Of a stretch of 64,000 nt of DNA, positions 1 through 11,724 are shown piece after piece. Within the stretch, counting starts at the first letter, position 1; the number at the start of each line of letters is the position of its first letter. Location: the NCBI RefSeq assembly GCF_014805625.2, contig NW_023998414.1, forward strand, positions 29,771,194 to 29,835,193, written 5' to 3'. The notes beneath the pieces were generated by a model. The model made no database searches. It was not told the DNA's origin and saw only the letters and a program-made list of their open reading frames with translations. A program made the translations under genes and the position numbers. The DNA comes from Glossina fuscipes (Eukaryota; Arthropoda; Insecta; Diptera; Glossinidae).

Positions 1-540
1 GCCATGAACATTCCGTTTCGGTGCCGGTGTGAATGGTTCTTTTGGACAAACCGATGCGTTCTTGCGCTTGAGATTGTCGTAGTAGATCCAGTTTTCATCA
101 TCGGTCGAAACACGTCGCAGAAAACTAATACTTTTTACCTGATAAGCAATGTTACCAATTGGAAATTGCATTTTCACTCAATTCGTGTGGTAGCCATTTT
201 ACATTCTTTGGTATCTTTCCCAGCGGAAGAACAGTCATCAACAGTTCATCAGCTGCTGAGCTATTCGAAAGTTCTTTGAGAATACAAGCTGGTTTTTCCG
301 TCATTAAATCTTGCAATTCTTTGTCTCCGAACTTTTTTGATCCTCCAGATCGTTCCTGTGCCATTTTTGAGATCAAAATTACCATTTTTGAAGCCTTAAA
401 ACCGACCTCGACAATTGGGATATGATGGCGAAGCATAAACCTAAGTTTCTAAAATTGTTTGGAAGAACTTCGGCAGCAGTTTGATTCTTCAAATCAAACA
501 ACAACAAAAATAATGGATGCCCACTGTGCCATTTTGAGCG
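1..540 (-). mobile_element. Degenerate mariner-family transposase fragment (N-terminal half)
   Basis: Read on the minus strand, broken frames spell the N-terminal half of a mariner transposase. In order they give a helix-turn-helix-like start (HPLFLLLFDLKNQTAAEV, about 540-440), then a segment with QERSGGSKKFGDKELQDL (about 360-290), then WLPHEL, then a segment with TDDENWIYYDNLKRKNA running off the left edge. The TDDENW stretch matches the mariner TGDEKW motif that carries the first Asp of the DD34D catalytic triad. At least two frame changes and stops separate the pieces, so no intact transposase is made. The remainder, including the second and third Asp, lies outside the window. Terminal inverted repeats were not identified, so the right boundary is approximate. 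Confidence 0.75.
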
Positions 541-2754
541 TTCCCTAATTAACGTCTGTATACGCTGAATAGCTTAATAATACTAAACGGATAACTGTTA
601 TTTTATCATTTTCGCTGATATCGTTAATATCGTTGATCATAATTCATGCAAGAACTTATCAATTTAGTCAATAATTTATGCGCTATAACCGAAGCTATTG
701 CGTCCATTGAATTTTCATTTATTAATGGAAATATAAATTAAATTAAGAAACTTAACTTAGAATTCTCTATGATCGATGAGGTCTACGAGCATCGGTCGAG
801 GTTTAAAATGAAATTGATTCGCCGGCGGAGCCGAGCTCAGGAAATTTTAAGAAAGGGAAAAATTCGAAATTTTATTTCCCTTAATTATTTCCCTTGTCCC
901 GGTTGGGACAAAAAACCGTAGTACAAATATATGGTGGATTGCCTTTACATAAAATCATTACTAATCCTATATATACTCGAGATTAGAAATATCCAAAGTT
1001 GACTTTGGCAAAAAGTCTCTTTGCCTTGTTTTTTTTTTTTTTTTAGATGCTTCAACCATTTGCCTTAAAATGTAATATAATTTTAGTGCCAGCCTAACAT
1101 CAAGCAGAGTATATATATATATATGTATAAAAATGATTCACGATGAACTTGGAGTTTGGCAAAGGGCATCACTCCACCTGAAGTGCACTTAACATCCTAA
1201 CTCCAAATATGAAAAAAATAAATAGAAATGTTGTATAATTTATATTTGAAAGTCCTCGATAAATAACACTCTCTACTCATATATATATATATGTATATAA
1301 TTGGACTGAAAAACAAAAACGAGAAGAGAAAAACAAGTCTCACTTTGCATGTTTTGCATATTTAAAAATCATAAAATTTAATTATATAAAAAAATGAAAT
1401 GAAAAATTTTCCTAAACACATATCATGCAAACTGAATTGATTTAATTAATAAAATATTTGGTAAATTTTTATATTAATTATGCTTAAATTTAGTGCATAA
1501 AAATGATATATGTAATTTATGCATATTAATTCATAATATGTATGTAGAGTGCAATGTTTAACAACCTCTCAAATATTCTCATAAGGCTCGTGATATATGA
1601 AAACTACAAAATTCACAATTATGGCTTATCTAATGCTGGCTTATGTCTCACGTTGTGCACAACCGTCGCAAGCTAAACAGGCATAACGAATAAATGCATA
1701 CTTTCTTCGTCGTTATCGTTATTAACATTTTTTCCACTGATGTTAAACATGCTCAAGAAAGAGCATACGCGTATGCATTTATATTTACATATACATTTAT
1801 ATATACATATATACATACATACGTACATACATTATCAAGTTTGAAGTGTTAAGCTGTTACATTAATGTCACACGTTTTTTTTTTTTTCAGACAATATTTT
1901 TCATAATTGAACACCTTGGAGGGCTTTCTTTTCTTTTTTTCTCTCCTCCTCCGTCTCCCTTCGCGTCGCATTCATTCTTCTTCTATTCGCTAGATTTCTT
2001 CAAAGCATACATATCTTCTTTTTATGCATGTTACGGATATTAGCAGCAAGTTATAGGGACTTGAGCTCACAAATCTGCTCATCATCAGTAACATGTCAAG
2101 CAACAGAAGCAGAAGCAGTATTTGACACATGCCCTTACATTAGTTTGCCATCTACTTACTCTGCATGCCCTTCTTTCCGCTTGATTTTTATTTTTTTTTT
2201 TTTTTATAAAGAAATTTTTCTGTTTTTCTCTTATATTCTTTCTGTTGTTCTCTTTTTTTGTACTAAGGAAATCTCAGCTTATTTGCATCCATAAGTGGGT
2301 GGAGAGAAATTCCTTTTTCTGCATCATTGGTATTTTATAACTAGATTTCTTATATTCCTTCGCCGTTTAGATGCTTTTTTTTGTTTTTTTTTTTTTTTTT
2401 TTTGTCCTGAACAGAGGGGAAGAAAATTCATGTTTAACTATTATATACACAATGTCGTTAGTGTTTTATTAGTTTAAGAACTTGAAACTCAAACCCAAGG
2501 CAACACGTATTTTTGTAATTTTGCATATTACATTAAATGTCATTTTATATGATATGGGTTAACTTTAATCATTAGAGAGAAGCGCTTTCGGGTAACTAAT
2601 TTTGAACGTCATGGACAATTATAAGCAAGCAAGACGCTCTAAATAGTTGCAAGACAAATTCTGGTCATTTAATTTTCAAATTATTTTTCACTGAATATTG
2701 ATAAGAGTTTATTTCTATATCTAACAAAAGTTTGTTGAATCCATCCGAGAGCAT

Positions 2755-2786
<32 letters not shown>

Positions 2787-4919
2787 CGAGTAGTAATCAC
2801 GTTACTCAAACTAGAATTCGTTTAAAGGCAAAATTCGTATTCATCTTGCATGGGTAACAATGAGAAGACACTTCAATATCAAACTATATGTGTGTGCGGA
2901 TGTATGTGTGTATAATCTTTCCTGACCATATCCAATATTATTTACTTAATTTATATAAGATAATAGGATCAATAGTTCAGTACTTAAAGCTTTTAAAGGA
3001 CACAGTGTGATATTGTTAAGGATAGGACTTATATTTTGTATGAAATACGTAGTTGGAAAACCTCATCACATGAATACTATTTATCTTAGGTTTATTGCAT
3101 TCAAATTTTCATCTCGAACCATAAAATGTTAATATATTCATGGCACTGGTAAGCAATGGAACTTTTAATGATTAAACTTCCCATCAAGTAGATTGAACTT
3201 GTTAGGTAAACGCCCTAAATTCACAAACATTATTATTATTATCATTAATATTATTATGATTTATTTAGGCAAATGAGATAAATTCTACGAATAAAAGTAC
3301 AATGAATTTTGTTTAACTAAGAGTGAGTGTGAAGAAGAAAAATGTAAGCTTTCTTACGCATCACTATGATTAACAGAGTTTTCCTCTACGGAATGCTACG
3401 GAATGAAAAATGCTGACTTTCTCTCTCTCTCTCTCTCTCTGATGCTTGTCCCTTTTCTAAAAACTAAATACATCAATTTTATGCAAATGATTGATGTAAC
3501 TTCAGTTGCGTTCTTTTAGAAGCACTTACAATACTTTCAATGATTCGACACCCAAGATCGATAATTTTGACCTTTTAAAGGCTTGCTTCTACTTTCAAAA
3601 AACTGGAGTCGCTTTGAAAGATAATAAAAAAATTCAATCAAGAGCTAATTGTTTGTACAAGCCTTCAGATAAATAGGAGTAAGTAGTATAAAACGTTTTG
3701 CCCGATGGCAATACCATGACATAGATACTGCCTTTATCCAAAAGTCCTAGTAGACTCGGCTTTCTATTGATTGATCTACCCATCGGTAATCTTCCTTTTT
3801 GCTCCGTCTAACCAAGGGCTATTCGCCAAACTCAAGGATGGGACATAGGGACATAGTTTTCAATTTCAAACAAGAAGTATGTGACACAAAAGCAATAAAT
3901 CAAAGCAAACAAACGCATCTCTCTGTTTATGAGGTTTGGCAAATATGTTATCTTGGGTATTGGTAGCCTGAGAAAAAGAAAGGCACCCACCATTCCCTTT
4001 TGTTTTTTCTATATATAAATTCGTGTGTTTTTTTTATGTCTTCTATTCGCAAACTTATATTCTCTTTAATATGATTTAATTCTTCTATTGTTTTAGACTT
4101 TAATATGTAACCACATGTAGTGGTCGCTTAAACGTTATTTTATGTTTTAAAGGGATCTACTTCACTACAAACAATAGCAAAGAGATTTGCCGCGATCACG
4201 AGTAAAGAACGTTAAGTGAAAACTGCTGTAAATCGTACTACGAAAACAAAAATGCGGACCATACCCGGTCCCATCTTGTGAATATCTTCCTATATTCATG
4301 TTAGAATAGAAAAGATGTTTACTACAATCAAAGTCCACTAACCCTTATCAGTTCATTTTTGGAAACCATTGTACACTTATATTCCTTTATTTGCTTGTAA
4401 ACTTACATAAATTTTAATTCTATATACTGTTTAATTCTATTAAACCAAAAAACAAAAAAACAAGAGAAACACAAAAGAAAAAGTATTCATTATCTTTGTG
4501 AAAATTTAATCAAAAAACCCAGAGAAAAAAATGCTCGTCTTCTTTCATTTATATTTCGCACATCTGTAATGTTCTCTTTATAATTTTTTCTTCGATAAGC
4601 CCCCTAATGAGTCTTCTTTAATGGCAGGCCGCGTTCACATTAATGAAGAAATCTTTTTTGCACATTTTTTATAAATAAGATATTCTATCAAGCTTGCATT
4701 CTTTTCTACATTATTCAACAAAATTATTATGATCACGTAATGGATACAAGTACACTGTTATTTTCCATTTCTAAAATAACTGTTCTTGCAAGCGCTGCTT
4801 GATAGCAGGTAGGAAGGGCACGAATATTGTTCAAGGAAAAGATGATAAATTTATTTTTCTATTTATTGCAAACAGTAGGTAGCTTGAAGCACCCTATTTA
4901 ACTTTGATACTATGAATAG
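541..4919. other. Non-coding AT-rich stretch, no gene seen
   Basis: No open frame longer than chance and no recognisable protein family. It contains poly-T runs (about 1029-1045, 2381-2404, 2760-2784), short (TA)n runs, a (CT)10 tract at 3421-3440 and many stop codons in all frames. The small frames here come from pyrimidine-rich low-complexity sequence. It could hold cis-regulatory DNA or untranslated exons of the downstream gene, but nothing in the sequence shows this directly. Confidence 0.6.
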
Positions 4920-4929
4920 TTTTAGTTAT

Positions 4930-5435
4930 AACAGATAAGAATGTTATACTCGGTCGTAACCGAATCTTTCATTCCAATCATCGTCTTCCAAAACTAAAGG
5001 TAAAAAAAACTACATTTTCATATTTTATAATATCAGTAGGGCGCGGCTGACTTTTTTCTACGTCATCTATGCATTGTAGGAAGCAAAAAATACGAAAATC
5101 AAAAGTGTTCACAATTTTCATTATATGTACGGATGGACGTAACGGCGGACATTTCAGACGTGTTCTCTAAAAAATTTGGGTGTTTTTTTTAAATCTCTTC
5201 CTAGTTTGAAGGTGATTTGTTCATTTTTGCGAGGATGAGAAGATTTACCATAAAGCCTACACAATTGCCCAGACGGACAGATGGACATACCCAGCTGCAT
5301 TCCGAATATGAAAATGACCAAGATTTATGTAGACTTTATGGTGGTTCTGAAACTTATTTCTGGGCGTTGCAAACCTTTTCATAATATGAATGCAATCTCA
5401 TTGACACAAATCGCTTTATGGCTTGTAAGGACTGA
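4930..5435 (+). repeat. DINE/INE-1-like interspersed repeat copy
   Basis: It opens with a 'cggtcgtaaccgaatcttt' type head shared with the copies near 21.8 kb and 43.2 kb. A 'gggcgcggctgactttttt' block follows, then the signature cagacggacagatggacat at about 5268-5287, then 'ttctgggcgttgcaaaccttttcataatatgaa'. The same modules recur in the same order elsewhere in this window. The GACGGACAGAC signature and TATACCC-type ends recall the Helitron-related DINE-1/INE-1 repeats of Drosophila; the family name is an inference. It abuts the LINE fragment that starts at about 5440. Confidence 0.55.
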
Positions 5436-5439
5436 CTAT

Positions 5440-6000
5440 ACGCCTAATGCCGTTCATGGGTGTGCCTCATCTCATCTGCTAATATGTCGATAGGGATGAC
5501 GCCTGCCAGTACGATGGCTGGTTTACCTGAGACTGTGAGGAGTGCACATATCTGCGGTGGAACGCTGAGGCTGTATGTTGTCGCCAACGGACAATACCGC
5601 GCTTTAATGTTGACTGCGTCCACCCATACGTCGCTGTAATGTACTTTCTGTCGGATTCGGCATAATTCTCGCTGCTGCTGTCTGATTACCTGAAACTTTC
5701 CGAGCAATGTAGTCGACGTGGTCTTCAAAGTTTAGTAGATGATCTATCATGACCCCCTGATATTGGAGCAAGGGGGAATGAGTGTATGGTATGCTCCTCG
5801 ACTCGTATTTTACACGCTTCGAACACTTGCCAGCTGCTTACTAGCACTGCGTTTGATTTGTGCTCCGTCAACTCTAAGCCCGCCTTCTCTCGCGTGACTG
5901 CCTCGGCAGGTGACTCCTGCACTTCTTGCAAGCACTTTGCAGCCACAACTGCACATTGCTACGTCGCCCATTGTCGGTTCATATGTTAGCGTGCGATTGC
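5440..6000 (-). mobile_element. R1-clade non-LTR retrotransposon reverse transcriptase remnant
   Basis: Minus-strand frames give pieces of the region after the reverse transcriptase catalytic motif: VVAAKCLQEVQESPAEAV, REKAGLELTEHKSNAVLVSS, QGVMIDHLLNFEDHVDYIA followed by RKVSG, then a distal part with GKPAIVLAGVIPIDILADE. Order and wording match the thumb and C-terminal part of R1/TRAS-type LINE reverse transcriptases (typical motifs GL.LA.HKTEAVL, YLGVMID, PI.ILA.E). Stops and frameshifts break it, and the position expected for the FADD motif (about 5970-5990) is corrupted. It is a dead, truncated copy with no endonuclease or gag portion visible. Confidence 0.7.
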
Positions 6001-6501
6001 ATTGTTAACTTCTCGTGAAACCTATGCTTTTATAAATGCCATGCGAGTACCTGTGGTGTGTCCGTGCATATCTGTTTGTCTCGCCGTTAATATTTTATGC
6101 TTCGTTTTTAAAAATCCGCATACTTCGCCATTTTGATTTTTCTTCTCTGTGTTTTCTTCGCTATTTTTTATTTTAGCTTTTGTTAACGAATTCACGGGAG
6201 AATCGCGATAATTGGAAAGATTGATCCATTCAAACGAACCGAACACAAAAAAGTCGCGGGTTTTACATTTTTCAATGTTCAAAATGTTTTACATTTTTTT
6301 TGCTTTTTTTTTTTGCGACTTTCATGCCTTCAACCGTACGCGGACAAATTGACGGTCACGGTTATGCGAAACAAAATCTTGTATTAATTGAAAATTCATA
6401 AACTTGATAGGATCTGTAACGCGTTTTGCGGAGTTATAAACACGAAATCGCTGAACTGATAAATGTATCTTTCTTCGAGGAAAAGCATGCATATGTTTAT
6501 G

Positions 6502-6532
6502 GGTGTGTGTGTGTGTGTGTATGTGTGTGTGT

Positions 6533-6564
<32 letters not shown>

Positions 6565-6576
6565 TTGTGTTTGTGT
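6502..6576. repeat. (GT)n microsatellite
   Basis: Interrupted GT dinucleotide array with 'at' and 'tt' interruptions. It creates meaningless Cys/Val and His/Thr frames on the two strands. Confidence 0.95.
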
Positions 6577-6968
6577 TCAAATAAAACATTTTCACTAAAT
6601 GTAAGAAAGCTCGCTTTTGAGACCAGTTTCCTGCTAATGCATAGTAGCAGTGTAAAAAAAAAAAAAAAAAAAAAAACAACACAATAATACAATACTTATG
6701 TAGGTAATCCGGAGTGCGTTCACCTTTCGTTACGCATTCGCACATAAATGGGTTTTTGTGTGAGTAAGCGCACGTTGAAGTATGTTGAAGGCTAAGTTTT
6801 TTTGTTTTTATTTTTATTTTTTTTATAATTTATAATATTACTTCTGGTATATGCATATATAAAACTCATATATACATATATCATATATAACATTTACATA
6901 CATTTAAGTGCATAATAACAATCTCGAGAGTCTTTTATACACTAACAAAACAATAAGTGTATACGCTT

Positions 6969-6969
6969 A

Positions 6970-7004
<35 letters not shown>

Positions 7005-7036
7005 AGCAACATCAACAGCAACAGTAGCAGCAGTAG
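6969..7036. repeat. (CAG/CAA)n array upstream of the furin gene
   Basis: About seven CAG units followed by mixed CAA, CAG, CAT and TAG units. It is not inside any long open frame, and in-frame TAG triplets occur within it. It is therefore a non-coding trinucleotide array, although it resembles fly polyglutamine (opa) repeats. Confidence 0.9.
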
Positions 7037-7502
7037 TCGTAGTCGTAGGGGCAAAAAGGCGGAAAACAAATTGCAAATACACAACAGGTTAAGAGTGTGA
7101 AGTGAGATATAATTTATATGAGAGAGGAAATAAATTCAAAAATACAACAGGTTTTTAAAGCAATATTTGACACTAAAAATGAAAAAAAAAAAAATTTTTT
7201 TTTATTATTTAAAATTTTAATTGAAATTTAAGAACACTTCAAAGAGTTTTTTTTTTTTTTTACACCCAAAGCAAAAGAGCAACTGTAGTGATATGTATAA
7301 AAACAAAACACCATTACAGAGAACAAACAAAAAAAGGCAAAGGCAAATGTTGATATCGCCAGCAGGCATTTAATAAAATTTACAATTTAAATTTTAAGTT
7401 GAGACCTTTTTTCTCGTTCTTACACGCACACATATGGTTGCGTTTAGCCGTAAGGCTTAACAACAATCACGACACAACAGCTTCTTAAATGTTTAAAGTG
7501 TT

Positions 7503-7533
<31 letters not shown>
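7503..7533. repeat. (CAG)10 microsatellite
   Basis: A nearly perfect CAG array with no supporting open frame around it. It is the second CAG-rich tract within 600 bp. Confidence 0.95.
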
Positions 7534-7536
<3 letters not shown>

Positions 7537-9689
7537 TGGAAGTAAAGGGAAGCAAAGTGATAATTTCTTTTCTTTTTGTTTTTGTTCTTTTTTTTTCTGT
7601 CCCTGATGCTCTTAGAACAACAATAGCCATGAAAAGGAGTTGATGGTATGTTCAAAGCATATGTTCAGAGTTTATGGCTGTAGGTGCTAAATGATGCATA
7701 AATGATAGTTAAGCAGTTGTGCATGCCTTACTTAGCAATGACAATAGCAATAACAACCACAAAAACAATAACAGGATATGCGTGAATTATTAAATTATAT
7801 GATAATTCCGTTTAAATCAAAATACGGCGTACACTCACAAATGAAAATAAGCAATACAAAGGCTTGCGAACGAGGTGCGAGCGTTTACAACTTCGGCTAG
7901 GATACGTTGCACCAACGATTGGGTTAGTTCTTCGTAAAGTAAGACTGAGCTGTCCTCCTGTTCCTGAGCTGTCAGCAGACAACTGTCATTGCGATGAGAT
8001 TTCATAACTGTAAGGTGCAGGATTTTCCGATACATTTCCCATATCTAAAGGTTGTATACCATATAATTTTAGCTTTTAAGCTTTTCACTCTAACCACGTT
8101 TGCATGTTTATCATGAAATGCATTTGAATCATGAAAGTCCTCTAGTCTTGTGGAAAACGAAAGACTAGCTAGCATTCTATATAAGAATCATACAATTATT
8201 ATATGCCTGCTTAACTGCATTGGTAACTAAGATTCGACTTAAAACTTCAAACGCAGGCATTTATCAAGAGCTTACAACTTTCAAGACTCAAACCTGCTAA
8301 CACTACAGCGTATACACATACTACCAAGTTCTGAGATCAAATGAGAGAAAGAAAAAAAATATTTTTACTTAAAATGCATCCTTGTTCATCACTTCAGTTT
8401 AAGTTTCCTTCAAAAATGATGCGATTAGTTAAACGCTCCTCTAACTTTCCCAATTCAATTTAGATGCAACGACGTACACTTAAAACCTTTCCCACAATCA
8501 TATACCAAAAAAATGTAATCGAAGCGTCTTTGCTTGGAGCATCTTCTCATAATGGCCGCTGGGGATAGCGCCGGGTGGAGCAGCAGTTCAAATTCTATTT
8601 GCTACTGAAACCATTGACTTGCTTTCTAATGTCGATAGTTTTACGCAAAAGTGTAACTGGCATCGCTTCTTGATATCGTTACAAGATATCTTTGCCAAGT
8701 TTGCCGGACAGACAGTTTCGCTTTTCGATTATCGAGAATAATTTGAAGAATTTGTTGTCCATGTTTTTTGGCGTCCCACCTTGTCCAGTAGCATTTTAGG
8801 TTTGTATACAAACGTGTTTAGCAAACCGCCGACCAAGAGAACGTGCAACGAATAATATTCTTCTCCTTCAAAAAGCAATGTTTAGTCAGACGACGAAATT
8901 CACATCTCTTCGCAAAACTAAAACGTCACTGAACATAACTGGATATTGTATATAAATGGCCGAAATGACATCAAACTTCGTAAAGATGATATGAATTTTT
9001 TCGTTAGGGATTGTCGTCTCATCCCAGTTGCCAGAGTTGTTAAGCAAAGTGTTAGTGACCGGTTTTCTGCACAAAAATTTTGGAGCTGAAATTCAAATTC
9101 AAAAAATGTAAGCGTAATTGTAGTTAATATATTCTCTGTCCGTGTTTTTTTTTTTTTTTTTGTCTCTTTTTTGTCTCTTTCTTGTCCCGTAAATATAACT
9201 TTTTACACTTAAGCAGAGATTCTTTAGGAAGGGAGACAGACACTGAGTGATTTTATAATTCTCTCTAGCAATGAAATCGCTTCGCCCTATTACATGTTAC
9301 GCTTCGTCCTGGGCATCGTTGAGGGTTCTGCGCCCTCAATATCCAAAAGTTTTTATTTTCTTTTTCATACAGGATACAGGTTTCTGGAAACATCTATTTA
9401 TCTATTTATTTAATTAATTAAATGCGGCTACAAAACAAATCATTAACCGAATGTTAGCTACAAAATAACTTAAGATGTGTTAGTACAGAGGAGAAAGAAA
9501 TGTAAATAAAGCTAAACGTAAGATCAACTTGTAATATATACCGGCGTTCAACTAAGCCCTGAATGAAGATACAAGGATAATATATTGATGAATGAATATA
9601 TCCTTATTTATACGTTATTAGTAGGTGACAAATGAGAAACAAAACCAAATACAAAGCAATATTTTGGTTCAATTTACGCGTATTGTACA

Positions 9690-10600
9690 ACACTCGGAAA
9701 TGTATATCAGTTAATTATGCTTTTAATATTATTAACGGACAAAAGGGACAGATCAAGTAAGTGGTAAGAATTGTTGAACATTCTACACATTACCCGAACC
9801 GGATTGAGCAACTCATAATTGGTTCGCCATTGTGGTAGATGCAAGAGCACAAAGTACCATGAAATCCCTCTGATGGGGATGTGAATATTATTAAGCTCTA
9901 ATAAAGCCGGCGATAAGACTTAAGTTCTTCTTCTCGGGTATAGCTCTACTAACTGAAACTTTTATATGACTATTAAAATTAAACTTTGAGTCGAAGACAA
10001 CTCCAGAGCCTTTATAAGTACACACAATTTCCAAGATGTGATTGTCACTACGATAACCAATCAAATCAACATAATAGACGACGCAAAAGACATCTTCTTA
10101 CATTTGTTTGAATTCAGCACCGTCCGATTAATTGGACACCATGAACGCAGACAGGTTCTCAATATCAGACTAAAGAAGTTTAGTACCATCTATTGGGTCC
10201 GAGGAGAGGGAAAGTTTAACATAATTTGCAAACATTGAAAAGAAAAATTATTCACATATAAAATAAATAAAAGCGAGCCAAGATGACTGCTCTGAGGAAT
10301 GCCGGAAGTGAGGACAATTACTCTGGATGGGCAGAAATGCGCCAACATCGGTTGAGTGCACCAAAAGGGATAGCTACCGAACCAAGCAATTCAATTAATA
10401 GAGTAACAGCCTATGATCAGCTCTGTCGAAAGTTTCGGAAAAGTCCGTTAAGATAACGTCGGTTTGTTTGCGATCGGAAAATGCTTTGTAGATTGGGCTA
10501 CAAAAATTCCAGAAGATTAGTGGAAATTGATTTACCTGACATTGCGATATAATTGACCCTAAAACCGGAGCAAGGCCTTCTGTTACCAAAGTATAACCGT
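9690..10600 (-). mobile_element. Jockey-type non-LTR retrotransposon fragment (RT to C-terminus), dead
   Basis: Minus-strand frames in order: FCSPIYKAFSDRKQTDVILT followed by DFSETFDRADHRLLL (about 10520-10396), the RT palm motif with its first catalytic Asp; SGIPQSSHLGSLLFILYVNN (about 10305-10240), matching the conserved SG(V/I)PQGSHLGPLLF block; FANYVKLSLSS (about 10230-10200), at the place of the catalytic F/YADD box; NSNKCKKMSF (about 10115-10085); and HLPQWRTNYELLNPVRVM (about 9850-9795), the C-terminal RTNY...P..RM motif of jockey-type elements. Stops and at least three frameshifts separate the pieces. FADD has become FANY, so the copy is inactive. The 5' half (gag and endonuclease) is absent. 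Confidence 0.72.
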
Positions 10601-11347
10601 CTTGGGTTTTATCAGATTAATAACCCAACTCTCCGTGTGCATTACTTGGAACTCTCACTACCTGGACTGATGGATCGCATTGCTGGTAGTACACTGGTAG
10701 TATATGCCATTTGACAATTTTCATATCTCTTTTGAATTCATCTTAAGTTCGCTTATTTTCGCTTAAAGGCAGTTCATGTTTGACAAATCATGCAATGATT
10801 GAATATTTATATGAAAAATAACTTTTTCTAACTTTCCCAAAGTAATCCAAGTTCGATTGGTTATGAATTTAACAGAATGCGAGAGACATTAAAATTAAAG
10901 TCTTTTTAGCTTAAGACTTTTTATTATTTTTTTACTTTAAACAACGCTCGATTTAATAGAGGTATTCTGATTGTGTTCGAAACGATAGAGTTAATTTAGG
11001 AGTTATTGAGACATCGTCACCAAATCTGACTTCATGTGGTTTTCAAGGATTTTCGTACTCCATTCATGAGACAAGCTTAATGCTTGTCAAGCAAGCGGTT
11101 AAATATGCTCCTCGCAATAAATGCAATGACGGCCGACTACATATTAATGATTGTGATATAATTAAATTCGGCTTGAATGTGTGCATGTGTGTTTGTGTGA
11201 TTGTATGTACACTATTTCTCTTTTTCTTTCTATATATTTTTATATTTACGTTTCTTTTAACTTTTCTTGCTTTTGATTTTAAACATTGCTTCATCGCACT
11301 TTTATCTCAACGTATGTGAACGTATGTCTTTTCAATTCTCTTTTCAG
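10601..11347. other. Non-coding stretch upstream of putative 5' UTR exon
   Basis: AT-rich with no recognised protein. From about 11200 it becomes pyrimidine-rich and ends in ttttcaattctcttttcag, a well-formed 3' splice-site context at 11347. Confidence 0.4.
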
Positions 11348-11724
11348 TGTGTCATCTTTAGAGCATAATGATATAAAATTGACTGTATCAACGTAAAATT
11401 TATCCATCACACGGACAATTTTAAGTAAAATCCTAAATTATCGCCAAATGATTGTTTAAAGAACTGGAACGTGTGCACATGTTGGCCTGTTGACCATTAT
11501 TGGCTCTACCCACGCTCGACGTCAAAAATTGTAAATCATTATTAAAATAAAAAAAAATAAAAAAAAAAATATTTTTACAATTTCTTAATCAATTTCAAGG
11601 GCAAAAGTATAAATTGAAAAATTAAAAATAAAAGTATCCGTGGATATATCAAAGAAAAAGGAAGAGGAAGAAGAGGAGTAGAGGAGAACGTCATATATTT
11701 TTAAACCTCAAAATCTAACTAACT
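11348..11724 (+). other. Fur1: Putative 5' UTR segment of the furin gene
   Basis: The sequence tcttttcaattctcttttcag directly before 11348 looks like a good intron acceptor. If used, the exon containing the start codon begins at 11348 and has about 377 nt of leader. The leader has an in-frame stop (taa, 11716-11718) only two codons before the ATG, and several poly-A stretches. Use of the acceptor is inferred; transcription could equally start inside this stretch. Confidence 0.3.

Larger units (their letters stand above)
6001..9689. other. Non-coding stretch with microsatellites, no gene seen
   Basis: No protein family recognised. It includes a (GT)n array (6502-6576), two CAG-type arrays (6969-7036 and 7503-7533), several poly-A/T runs and AT-rich filler. 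A moderately GC-balanced part at about 8540-9080 could be old transposon or unique sequence; I could not assign it. Confidence 0.55.

Noticed and set aside
6396..6745. Overlapping frames with His-Thr, Cys-Val or poly-Phe runs
   Set aside because: They are translations of the (GT)n array and adjacent poly-A tract, with no complex sequence to support a protein.
6969..7036. Possible polyglutamine coding exon
   Set aside because: In-frame TAG triplets occur in the array and there is no long open frame on either side.
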